Shown: positions 1 to 7,865 of the stretch, one piece after another
Numbering within the stretch: the first letter of the stretch is position 1
How the letters are laid out: every line of letters begins with the position of its first letter
The notes under the pieces: model-generated
What the model saw: the letters and a program-made list of their open reading frames with translations, nothing else
Databases searched by the model: none
What the model was told of the DNA's origin: nothing
Program-made: the position numbers and the translations under genes
Source: ZC4RG30 sp963812195
GTDB taxonomy: Bacteria > Pseudomonadota > Gammaproteobacteria > Steroidobacterales > Steroidobacteraceae
Reading direction: 5' to 3'
Length of the DNA stretch: 64,000 nt
Assembly: GCA_963812195.1 (NCBI GenBank)
Contig: CAWEUI010000022.1
Span: forward strand, 62,001 to 126,000

Positions 1-824
1 ACGCGGTTTGGGCGGTTCCGGGCGGCGGCGGCTATGCCATCAGCCTCTCGGAGGGTTCCTCGGAGGCGCTGGTGGAGAACTCGATCATCGTCAAGGCCAA
101 CAAGGTGATGGTGGCGCGCTCGGCCGGCACCGCCTCGGTGTTCGGCTACAACTACGCGGACGATGGCTACATCAACTACAACGGCGCGTGGATCGAGGTT
201 GGCCTGAACGCCTCGCACATGGTCGGTTCGCATCACGTGCTGTTCGAGGGCAACTACGCGTTCAACTTCGACTCGGACAAGACGCACGGCAATGCCATCT
301 ATCACACGGTGTTCCGCAACTATCTGACCGGGATTCGCGCGCCGTTCAACAACCAGTCCGGCGGCGGGCTGATCGACGATGCCAACCAAGTCGGCAATGG
401 CCCGAAGCGGGCCGCGGGCGCCGCTGCCTACTCCTACTGGCACACGTTCGTCGGCAATGTGCTGGGCTCTCCGGGGAACACTAACGGCTGGATATACCAG
501 GGGACCACCGGCGTCCTGATGTCAAAACCTTCTATCTGGCTGCTGGGCTGGGACGATTGGTCACCCTACCCGATTGACGCGAACGTGGCGGCGACCACGC
601 TGCGCACGGGCAACTTCGACTACGTGACCAACTCGGTGACCTGGGACCCGAACATCCCGGATCGCACGCTGCCGGACTCGCTGTACCTGAAGCAGAAGCC
701 GGCGTTCTTCAATGCCGGCAAGGGTTACACCTGGCCGTGGGTGGATCCGACGGGAAGCACCAAGGTCTACGAGTTGCCGGCCAAGGCGCGCTACGATGCG
801 GGCACCCCGTTCGTGCAGCCATGA
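1..824 (+). CDS. Beta-helix (pectate-lyase-like) protein, 3' part, first copy, truncated by window edge
   Basis: Only the C-terminal ~273 residues are present; the reading frame is open from base 3 to the TGA at 822-824. The protein is nearly identical to the end of the complete lipoprotein gene at 2733-4622, with base 1 matching base 3799 and no net length change. Two places differ: the first ~30 bases, and a patch around 475-575 where about ten of forty residues change, including the stretch between the SPG and IWLLGWDDWSPYP motifs. Similarity ends exactly at the stop codon. The fold is probably a right-handed parallel beta-helix as in polysaccharide lyases, suggesting a role in binding or trimming the EPS. 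I see no catalytic motif that fixes a reaction. Confidence 0.75.
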   Translation, partial: AVWAVPGGGGYAISLSEGSSEALVENSIIVKANKVMVARSAGTASVFGYNYADDGYINYNGAWIEVGLNASHMVGSHHVLFEGNYAFNFDSDKTHGNAIYHTVFRNYLTGIRAPFNNQSGGGLIDDANQVGNGPKRAAGAAAYSYWHTFVGNVLGSPGNTNGWIYQGTTGVLMSKPSIWLLGWDDWSPYPIDANVAATTLRTGNFDYVTNSVTWDPNIPDRTLPDSLYLKQKPAFFNAGKGYTWPWVDPTGSTKVYELPAKARYDAGTPFVQP

Positions 825-828
825 GGGG

Positions 829-2268
829 TCACCCGGAGCGCCGATGAGACTTTCGTGTCGGGGATATCTTCCTCGACACGAACCGGTCGGACCACCGGGC
901 CCTTTCGGGCACCTCGGGTGAGGAAGGTGGCGCCGCGGCAGCGTCCTGGGCATGAATGAGCTCCCTGGTAAGCGAGTACGTCGCCAAGGTGAAGATGACG
1001 AAGTCTATGCTGAGTACCGAGAACCAGTGGGTCTCGGACATATCCGCCAGAAATGCCCGGAAGATTAGCGCCAGGTAGAGAGCTCCCCTGCCGCGATTCA
1101 GCGCTGCCAGCTTCAGCGCCTGTCGTATGTAGGACAGGAAGTATGCCAGCAGGCAGATTTCCCCGACGTATCCCAGATCGTTGATCACGTCCAGGTACCC
1201 GTTGTGGCCTTCCGTGGGATAGAAGAACAGCTTGGTCACCATGTCGTACGAAGGCGAGGAGGGAGTCGGTCCGATCCAGTAAGCTCCATAGCCCGTCCCG
1301 AGCAGCGGATGTTGCGCGATGTGCAGGCGCAGGACGTACCAGATATTCGTTCTGCCGGTGAAAGTCTGGTCCTTTCCGGTAATCATCGAAATCGGCGACA
1401 GGATGACGTCCAGGCCGGGAATGACGCGCAGCACGGCCATGGCATAGAGCAAAACGGCAATGGCAAACACCCCGACCACATACGGCATGTAGCGCTGCAT
1501 CGACTTGGGAGAGCGCAACAGCAGAAGAATGAAGAAGATGGCAAACACCGTCGACATCAGCGACGTGGAGCTCCGGGACATCACTAGGACGAACCCCGCA
1601 AGCGCCATGTTGGCAATCGACCAGAAGCGGCCTGACTCCCTTGTCAGATAGGCATGAAGCCAGAGCACGAACGCACAGCCCGCAAGTGATCCGAGCAGGT
1701 TCTTTCCCGTGGTAATCCCGTGCCATGCGCCCTTCAGATCGCCGAACTGATGAATGGCAAGTTCCGGATTGACGTAGCAGAAGATCGCGGATGACGCGAG
1801 CACCAGAAAGAGCAGCGTGCGCACAGTGCTCTCAAACAGTCGCGGCCGCCAGCCCGAAGTAGCAAACGCGATGCATACAAGAACGATTGCATACAAGCGG
1901 AAGAGTCGCTTGATGGTGAATCCTGGCGCGATGGACCACAGCAGGCTCAGACTCGCCAGCACTATGAACACCAGGAACGGAACGTTCGAGGCCGCCAGGA
2001 GCCGGCTCACCTGCGCCTTGTTGCGAATGACAAGCATGGCGCCACAGGCGATGAGAGTGATCCAGATGGTGCGACTGAGAGGGTCGCCCTCCGTGGGCAT
2101 GTCAGTGTTCGTCGCGTAATTCAGACCCGCCGGCATCACCATGATTGCGAACATCAGGAACACCAGCACCAGCGGAAAAATGGAGCCGCGGGTACCCGTG
2201 GGCTTCTGCGAGTCAGCCGGCCCGGCGGAGCGCCGTGCCGATCGGCGTGTGTTGATGCGTTGGTGCAA
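829..2268 (-). CDS. O-antigen ligase/Wzy-type polysaccharide polymerase family membrane protein
   Basis: 479 residues with about ten to twelve hydrophobic segments and a large loop before the C-terminal helices that carries HNGYLDVINDLGYVGE, typical of the Wzy_C/O-antigen ligase family. Members polymerise or ligate lipid-linked glycan repeats at the periplasmic face of the inner membrane. In an EPS locus it is most likely the repeat-unit polymerase, but ligase and polymerase cannot be told apart from sequence alone. The start is a TTG at 2268 with GGGAG seven bases upstream. The gene lies between, and opposite to, the two beta-helix copies, and its stop is four bases from the stop of copy 1. 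Confidence 0.85.
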   Translation of the reverse strand: MHQRINTRRSARRSAGPADSQKPTGTRGSIFPLVLVFLMFAIMVMPAGLNYATNTDMPTEGDPLSRTIWITLIACGAMLVIRNKAQVSRLLAASNVPFLVFIVLASLSLLWSIAPGFTIKRLFRLYAIVLVCIAFATSGWRPRLFESTVRTLLFLVLASSAIFCYVNPELAIHQFGDLKGAWHGITTGKNLLGSLAGCAFVLWLHAYLTRESGRFWSIANMALAGFVLVMSRSSTSLMSTVFAIFFILLLLRSPKSMQRYMPYVVGVFAIAVLLYAMAVLRVIPGLDVILSPISMITGKDQTFTGRTNIWYVLRLHIAQHPLLGTGYGAYWIGPTPSSPSYDMVTKLFFYPTEGHNGYLDVINDLGYVGEICLLAYFLSYIRQALKLAALNRGRGALYLALIFRAFLADMSETHWFSVLSIDFVIFTLATYSLTRELIHAQDAAAAPPSSPEVPERARWSDRFVSRKISPTRKSHRRSG

Positions 2269-2732
2269 GCCAATCTCCCGGCGCGAGGCGCCCTCCTGTC
2301 ACCCTACCCTGTCTGCATCCGTACAAGAATAGCTGCCGATTCTTTCTTCTCCGCATGTTTCAGACATCACCAGGCGGCATGGTCCCGCTTGACCACCGCG
2401 CCGGACGGCCGCGAGATGGACAAGGGGTGCCACCCTGGACGAGTGGGCAGTAGCGACATATTTCCAATGAGTTCCCTGAACCGTCATCAGCGCCCGTTGG
2501 AAATCGGGTCTCGCGGGGTCCTGTCACGTGCGAGCCCAGACAGTCGCGTGGACACCATGTTCTAATGGCAGCCGATGTCAGGCGACAGTGGATTTTCGAC
2601 ATCGCGTACCCGCTTCCTGCCACGGACCTGCCGGTTCGTGGCACGCGGCAGTCAATCTGGAGCAGTTACCGACTCGTGATGGATCGCGTGGCACCACAGT
2701 CTGATTCAGGGGCGGGTTCGGTGAGGACAGGC
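2269..2732. other. Divergent intergenic region, no convincing gene
   Basis: 464 bases between the start of the minus-strand polymerase gene and the ATG chosen for the plus-strand beta-helix lipoprotein. Short open frames here lack homology that I can recognise and overlap on both strands. The region should hold the promoters of both genes, but I could not assign a clear -35/-10 pair. Just before 2733 there is a GAGGA-like ribosome binding site at about 2722-2727. Confidence 0.5.
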
Positions 2733-4622
2733 ATGTATATTCGCATTCCGGCCGCCGTGGCTCTCGGGGTCCTGGGGGCGTGTTCGCGTGATGCGCATCC
2801 TGGCACAATCATTCCAGACCTGCCGAACCCGCCGCCGACGACGATGTTTCCGGCGGATCGGGTCACGACCTGGAACCCGGGCGTACCCGGCGGCATCCCC
2901 AACCGCACCAGAGTGTGCGCAACAGTCAATGCCTCGACGTATGGCAATGGGTCCAGCGATGCCACCAATGGCATCCAGGCCGCCATCAACGCCTGCCCGG
3001 CCGGTCAGGTGGTGATGCTCTCGGCCGGTACCTTCACCATCAACAGCGGCAACTACCTGCTGATCAGCAAGAGCGTGACACTGCGCGGGGCCGGCCCCAC
3101 CCAGACCACCTTGCAGAAGACCGATGGCGCCAAGCCAGGCGCGGAAGCCACCGGCCCCAAGCCATCCCCCATCGTGATTCTTGGACCCCGGCGATGGGCG
3201 GGCGAAAACGGTGGCTTTGCCAAGTCGACCAATCTCAGCGCCGATGCGGTCAAGGGTGCGTATACCGTCACCCTGTCCAGTGCCTCGGGCTTCGCGGCGG
3301 GCCAGATCGTGCTGCTGGATGAGCTCTCCGGCGCCAGCTGGCAGGTCGACCCGACCGGCCGCGGCCAGATCTGGGCTTCGCCGGACTTCCGCGTGGTGTG
3401 GCAGAAGCACAATCCGTCGCTGCAGACCGACGATCCGCTGAAGATTCCGGCCAACGCGGCCAACCAGGATGCCTTCGGCTGGTTCAGCCGTCTGGACCGG
3501 CCCACCAACGAGATCAAGCAGGTCGCCAGCGTCTCGGGCAACGTGGTGACCTTCACCACACCGGTCCACATCTCCTATCGCACCTCGCACACCGCCCAGC
3601 TCACCGGCTACAACGTCACCCATACCGCCAACGCGGGTATCGAGGATCTGAAGGTGATCGGCGGGGACAACGGCAACGTGCGCTTCGAGTGGTGCAATGC
3701 CTGCTGGGCCAAGACCATCGACAACACCGTTTGGCATGACGAGGGCTTTGCCATCGATCACTCCTTCCGGGTGGAGATCCGCGATTCCTACGTGCATGAC
3801 GCGGCCTGGGCATCGCCCGGCGGCGGCGGCTATGCCATCAGCCTCTCGGAGGGTTCCTCGGAGGCGCTGGTGGAGAACTCGATCATCGTCAAGGCCAACA
3901 AGGTGATGGTGGCGCGCTCGGCCGGCACCGCCTCGGTGTTCGGCTACAACTACGCGGACGATGGCTACATCAACTACAACGGCGCGTGGATCGAGGTTGG
4001 CCTGAACGCCTCGCACATGGTCGGTTCGCATCACGTGCTGTTCGAGGGCAACTACGCGTTCAACTTCGACTCGGACAAGACGCACGGCAATGCCATCTAT
4101 CACACGGTGTTCCGCAACTATCTGACCGGGATTCGCGCGCCGTTCAACAACCAGTCCGGCGGCGGGCTGATCGACGATGCCAACCAAGTCGGCAATGGCC
4201 CGAAGCGGGCCGCGGGCGCCGCTGCCTACTCCTACTGGCACACGTTCGTCGGCAATGTGCTGGGCTCTCCGGGAGGCACAAAAGGGTGGATATATCAGGG
4301 AACACACCGCCTGCTCATGAGGACTCCGGCGATCTGGCTGCTGGGCTGGGACGACTGGTCACCCTACCCAACCGACCCGAACGTGGCGGCGACCACGCTG
4401 CGCACGGGCAACTTCGACTACGTGACCAACTCGGTGACCTGGGACCCGAACATCCCGGATCGCACGCTGCCGGACTCGCTGTACCTGAAGCAGAAGCCGG
4501 CGTTCTTCAATGCCGGCAAGGGTTACACCTGGCCGTGGGTGGATCCGACGGGAAGCACCAAGGTCTACGAGTTGCCGGCCAAGGCGCGCTACGATGCGGG
4601 CACCCCGTTCGTGCAGCCATGA
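2733..4622 (+). CDS. Beta-helix (pectate-lyase-like) lipoprotein, second and complete copy
   Basis: The open frame reaches back to 2565, but the start at 2733 has a good ribosome binding site and gives a short signal peptide ending in the lipobox VLGAC (Cys17), so the product is probably a 629-residue lipoprotein. After a Pro-rich linker, residues ~65-130 show the DATNGIQAAINACPAGQVV... LSAGTFTI start typical of pectate-lyase-3-like beta-helices, followed by repeated short strands with Asn/Gly turns. The last 275 residues are shared with the partial copy at 1-824. In EPS clusters such proteins are often lyases or epimerases acting on the exported polymer, or surface binding proteins; the substrate is unknown. 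The nearby acyltransferase and polymerase genes support a role in EPS maturation. Confidence 0.78.
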   Translation: MYIRIPAAVALGVLGACSRDAHPGTIIPDLPNPPPTTMFPADRVTTWNPGVPGGIPNRTRVCATVNASTYGNGSSDATNGIQAAINACPAGQVVMLSAGTFTINSGNYLLISKSVTLRGAGPTQTTLQKTDGAKPGAEATGPKPSPIVILGPRRWAGENGGFAKSTNLSADAVKGAYTVTLSSASGFAAGQIVLLDELSGASWQVDPTGRGQIWASPDFRVVWQKHNPSLQTDDPLKIPANAANQDAFGWFSRLDRPTNEIKQVASVSGNVVTFTTPVHISYRTSHTAQLTGYNVTHTANAGIEDLKVIGGDNGNVRFEWCNACWAKTIDNTVWHDEGFAIDHSFRVEIRDSYVHDAAWASPGGGGYAISLSEGSSEALVENSIIVKANKVMVARSAGTASVFGYNYADDGYINYNGAWIEVGLNASHMVGSHHVLFEGNYAFNFDSDKTHGNAIYHTVFRNYLTGIRAPFNNQSGGGLIDDANQVGNGPKRAAGAAAYSYWHTFVGNVLGSPGGTKGWIYQGTHRLLMRTPAIWLLGWDDWSPYPTDPNVAATTLRTGNFDYVTNSVTWDPNIPDRTLPDSLYLKQKPAFFNAGKGYTWPWVDPTGSTKVYELPAKARYDAGTPFVQP

Positions 4623-4715
4623 GCCAGCGGGCGCAACCGGTGTGATTGCGAGAGAGGGAGCATAGGGAGCCAATTGTGTCGTTCGGATTGACCACCTTCG
4701 TCGGCCGGTATTGAG

Positions 4716-5912
4716 ATGTCGCAGAACGTATCGGTTCCATCGCCATCAGCAGCAGCCGCTTCCCCATCAGCTTCCCCTTTCGGCGGACATATGCCGGCGC
4801 TGGATGGAGTCCGCGGACTGGCCATTCTCGCGGTTCTTCTGTTCCACTTCGTGGCGCCCACGAATCCGACGGGGCATGTCGAATCCGCCATCACCTGGCT
4901 GTTCTCTTACGGCGCTCTCGGAGTCGATCTCTTCTTCATTCTTTCGGGCTTCCTGATTACCGGAATCCTCTATGACTCGCGAGGCGATCCGGCCTACTTC
5001 CGCAATTTCTACATGCGCCGCCTGCTCAGGATCTTTCCGCTCTATTACGGCGTTCTCGTCGTTGTCTTTCTGGTTGTCCCGGCCATTCCGGCATTCCGTG
5101 GATCGGAGATTGCGGGGCTGAGGGAACACCAGGCATGGGCCTGGCTGTATGGAGTGAACATCTACCTGGCCATACATGGCGGATGGGTATTGTCCTATAT
5201 CGAGCACTTCTGGTCGCTGGCCATTGAAGAACACTTCTATCTTGTCTGGCCCCTGATGGTCTGGCTGTTTGCCGACAGGCGAGGCCACTTCCTGAAGTTC
5301 TCGCTGGCGGTCGCACTGCTGTCATTCGGCAGCCGGGTCGCCGCCGCAATGTCGGGCGTCAACCTGGTCACGACAACTGTCTTTACGCCACTGCAGCTGG
5401 ATGCCCTGGCTCTGGGCGGATTTCTTGCGGTATTCGTGCGACGGCCGGACGGGGCAATGGCGGCCAAACGCGCGATTCTCCCGATGTTCATCGTCGGCGC
5501 CGCCTTGTTGCTGGTGCAATTCGGTATCAGGCATTTCACCCATATTGGTGGTGATCCCGCAGCGATTCGCAGCGGCGCCTTCCGGCTGATGCTTGCCGCA
5601 CTGATGCTCACCGCCTTGACGGCGCCTCCCTCATCGCTGGTGTCATGGTTCTTCTGCAGCCAGCCAATGCGCTTTCTGGGCAAGTACAGCTACGGGCTGT
5701 ACGTGTACCATCATTTTCTCTCGTACTACTTCGTTACTCATGCCACGGATGTGAAACTGGGCAACGCCATCGGTTCCCGGGTTGGGGCGCTGGCGATTCT
5801 TGCCGTGGTCGGCATCGCGGCGTCCACGATAGTCGCGTGGCTGAGCTATGAATTCTTCGAGAAGCATTTCCTGCGCCTCAAGCGATTCTGGGCACCCGCA
5901 AAGCACTCCTGA
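4716..5912 (+). CDS. OafA/YrhL-type acyltransferase (acyltransferase family 3)
   Basis: 398 residues, about ten transmembrane segments. The N-terminal signature MPALDGVRGLAILAVLLFH supplies the family's membrane His, and FFILSGFLITGIL and YMRRLLRIFPLYY are the other conserved family blocks. Such enzymes move acetyl or other short acyl groups from the cytoplasm to sugars on lipid-linked or exported glycans. It begins 93 bases after the beta-helix gene on the same strand, so it may be co-transcribed and could acylate the EPS. The first ~25 residues are a Ser/Ala/Pro-rich cytoplasmic tail. The natural acyl donor and target sugar cannot be read from the sequence. Confidence 0.88.
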   Translation: MSQNVSVPSPSAAAASPSASPFGGHMPALDGVRGLAILAVLLFHFVAPTNPTGHVESAITWLFSYGALGVDLFFILSGFLITGILYDSRGDPAYFRNFYMRRLLRIFPLYYGVLVVVFLVVPAIPAFRGSEIAGLREHQAWAWLYGVNIYLAIHGGWVLSYIEHFWSLAIEEHFYLVWPLMVWLFADRRGHFLKFSLAVALLSFGSRVAAAMSGVNLVTTTVFTPLQLDALALGGFLAVFVRRPDGAMAAKRAILPMFIVGAALLLVQFGIRHFTHIGGDPAAIRSGAFRLMLAALMLTALTAPPSSLVSWFFCSQPMRFLGKYSYGLYVYHHFLSYYFVTHATDVKLGNAIGSRVGALAILAVVGIAASTIVAWLSYEFFEKHFLRLKRFWAPAKHS

Positions 5913-5966
5913 CCAAGCTCGCGAGTGCACACCGCTTGCGGGCGCCCCCTGGCGTCCGCGTCCCAT

Positions 5967-7385
5967 TCAACTCCGGTCGATTCGATGTGATGCCTTGATG
6001 GCCCGGTAGATCTCGCGTCTAGCGATGAAGACATTCCACGCCAGAAGCGCCAGGGTAGTCCATGCGAAGAGAGCCTTGGGCCCCAGCGCCAGGCATACCA
6101 TCACGGAAAACAGCATGAACGCGATCAATCGGATGAGTGCTGTCGGGAATTCGGGCCATTCCATTGATCTACCGAGTCGGTAGCTGAGGTAAGGGACCCA
6201 GCGGGAGACAATGTGAGCGGACAGTGCGGCGATTCCGGCAGGCTCGATCGCAACGACCAGAGCGAATGACGCCGTGCGTCCAACCTGCAGGAGAGGATAA
6301 ATCCAGAGGCGTGTCTGCTTGTCCAGCCGGTTGTAGAGCCGGAAGCAGAAGTGCACGCACACGAGCACAGCTGCCCATACACCGCAATACTGAAGGAAAG
6401 CGTCCTTGTGAGGATGCAGTATGGCAACACCGGCCGCTCCGCATGCCAGTGCCCATATCCATGGCTGAACCATCGAGATACTGAATGTCTCGGTTGAATA
6501 TTCCTTCGTCAGTTTGGGATCAATCTCCCAGCTCTCGGCCATCAGGTCATTGTCGAGATAGCCGCGCTCATAGATCGACCAGAAGGACAACAGAAGCAGC
6601 AGCAGGCCCACGAAGTGGGCGGCGGGATTTGTCGCCAGTCCGATCGAGCATAGCACCCAGAAGGAAAAATCTTCCCGCAGGATCGACCCGAAGTAGCGCT
6701 TGCCGGGGTGCTTGACACGCGATACATATTCGCCGGGAAGGTAGGTTCCACTGTGTGCCTTGACGTACCTGGCTGTGGGCCAGCATGTTCTGACCGGCGT
6801 CTTGCAGGCGCTCATCAGCTCGTGATCCGCCAGCGAATCCGTCAGCACCAGCGATTCCGCCACCGCGCTCTGCCCCAGAACGCGCGTTGCCATAGCGAGC
6901 TTGCCGTCGCGGCGATCAGCGCAGGAAAACATTCTCGCTGCGAGAATCCTTGCATGCCCGAACCCCATGGCGCGCAGCAGCGGTACGACGATGGTGCCGA
7001 ATCCCGCGGTGAGAATCACAAACGGCTCGGATCGGCTCTTCAGGATGTTGGACAGCTCCGAATTGGCATGACGACCAGCCAGGATGCCGACCCGGGACTT
7101 CCAGCGCCACCACGTCCAGGGAAACAGCACAGCCACTGCCGCAGTCCGCCAGTTGTCACGCGTTCCCTGCCCGGTGGTTCGCCACGGCTTGAGTATCTCA
7201 AGCGCACGCAGTATCAGGGCTGCCAACCACGCGGGTCTTGCGCAATCAATGAAGTCCTCCGTGGAATTCCGCAGGTAAAGCGTCTCGTCCAGGTCGATCA
7301 GCAATAGTCCGGAATGGTGACGCAACACACCCAGCGCGTCTTCGGGAGCGACGTCGAATTGATATGCTGTAGAGGTGTCGATCAT
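5967..7385 (-). CDS. HAD-like phosphatase domain fused to a polytopic (UbiA-like) membrane domain
   Basis: 472 residues. Residues ~25-195 carry a complete HAD motif set: DLDET (Asp31/Asp33), ILTAG (Thr126), DGKL (Lys162) and LTDSLADHEL (Asp183/Asp187). From ~240 to the end there are about seven hydrophobic segments; the first is followed by YERGYLDNDLMAESWEIDP, which resembles, but does not match, the NDxxDxxxD motif of UbiA prenyltransferases. HAD-UbiA fusions are known in decaprenylphosphoryl-sugar and other polyprenyl pathways. By position it may make or recycle a lipid-linked sugar carrier for the EPS, but that is inference. It converges with the upstream acyltransferase (54-base gap). 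The product could also be a membrane-anchored phosphatase with no transferase activity. Confidence 0.6.
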   Translation of the reverse strand: MIDTSTAYQFDVAPEDALGVLRHHSGLLLIDLDETLYLRNSTEDFIDCARPAWLAALILRALEILKPWRTTGQGTRDNWRTAAVAVLFPWTWWRWKSRVGILAGRHANSELSNILKSRSEPFVILTAGFGTIVVPLLRAMGFGHARILAARMFSCADRRDGKLAMATRVLGQSAVAESLVLTDSLADHELMSACKTPVRTCWPTARYVKAHSGTYLPGEYVSRVKHPGKRYFGSILREDFSFWVLCSIGLATNPAAHFVGLLLLLLSFWSIYERGYLDNDLMAESWEIDPKLTKEYSTETFSISMVQPWIWALACGAAGVAILHPHKDAFLQYCGVWAAVLVCVHFCFRLYNRLDKQTRLWIYPLLQVGRTASFALVVAIEPAGIAALSAHIVSRWVPYLSYRLGRSMEWPEFPTALIRLIAFMLFSVMVCLALGPKALFAWTTLALLAWNVFIARREIYRAIKASHRIDRS

Positions 7386-7865
7386 ATGCTCGAGACTGCG
7401 AATGGCCCAAAAGGTTCTGTCGCGCGATTCGCATCAGCAGATCATTGGATCGGCTACGGTGATCACAGGAAGACACTTGAAGTCTTTGCCACCCGGATCA
7501 TTCCAATGCGTTAGCCGTCACTGGCCGACATGTGGTCGACGCGTTGCAGAGTTTACCCAAACGGAATGGCTGACTTGCGCTCATCGTATGAGCGGCAAGT
7601 TAAGAAATATTTACCCGAGAGCATGTCCTTGCTGCAACCAATCGTTGGGCAGGCCGGGCGGTGGCTGATACGCGGTTCCAGCCACGATTGCAACATTGAC
7701 ATTCCGCTGGCAGCCGTTCCCGAGTGCGGATGGCGATTTTGCCCATTGCCGCCCGCGGGATCGTGCGAATTGAGTCGCACGCCGCGTGCCGGGAGCTTGA
7801 CCCTCCTTGGCGGAACACCGCATTCTCGATTCTTCCCCGCCAGACGGGGTCGTTAGAGTCTGGCA
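7386..7865. other. 480-base divergent intergenic region with a strong inverted repeat
   Basis: The stretch separates the divergent HAD-membrane gene and the flippase gene. It is less GC-rich than its surroundings around 7590-7620. Open frames here (for example 7530-7856) have no recognisable product. It contains an inverted repeat at 7573-7600, annotated separately, and must contain the promoters for both flanking genes, although no confident -35/-10 pair was found. Confidence 0.5.
7573..7600. repeat. Inverted repeat, 12-base arms with one bulged base
   Basis: The left arm ACTTGCGCTCAT (7573-7584) and the right arm ATGAGCGGCAAGT (7588-7600) are reverse complements except for one extra G; the loop is CGT. 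An A/T-rich stretch follows but there is no clean T-run, so an operator or an RNA hairpin fits better than an intrinsic terminator. It lies in a gene-free region between divergently transcribed genes. Confidence 0.5.

Noticed and set aside
2706..4307. A 533-residue minus-strand open frame opposite the beta-helix gene
   Set aside because: The opposite strand encodes a clear lipoprotein with a ribosome binding site and signal peptide. Long antisense open frames are common in GC-rich genes, and this one has no recognisable motif.
1..4622. Insertion sequence or transposon as the cause of the duplicated beta-helix gene
   Set aside because: No transposase gene, no terminal inverted repeats and no target duplications were seen at the edges of the repeat.
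7530..7856. A possible 108-residue gene upstream of the flippase
   Set aside because: No homology, no ribosome binding site and unlikely composition (many Cys, Arg and Pro); the region looks regulatory.
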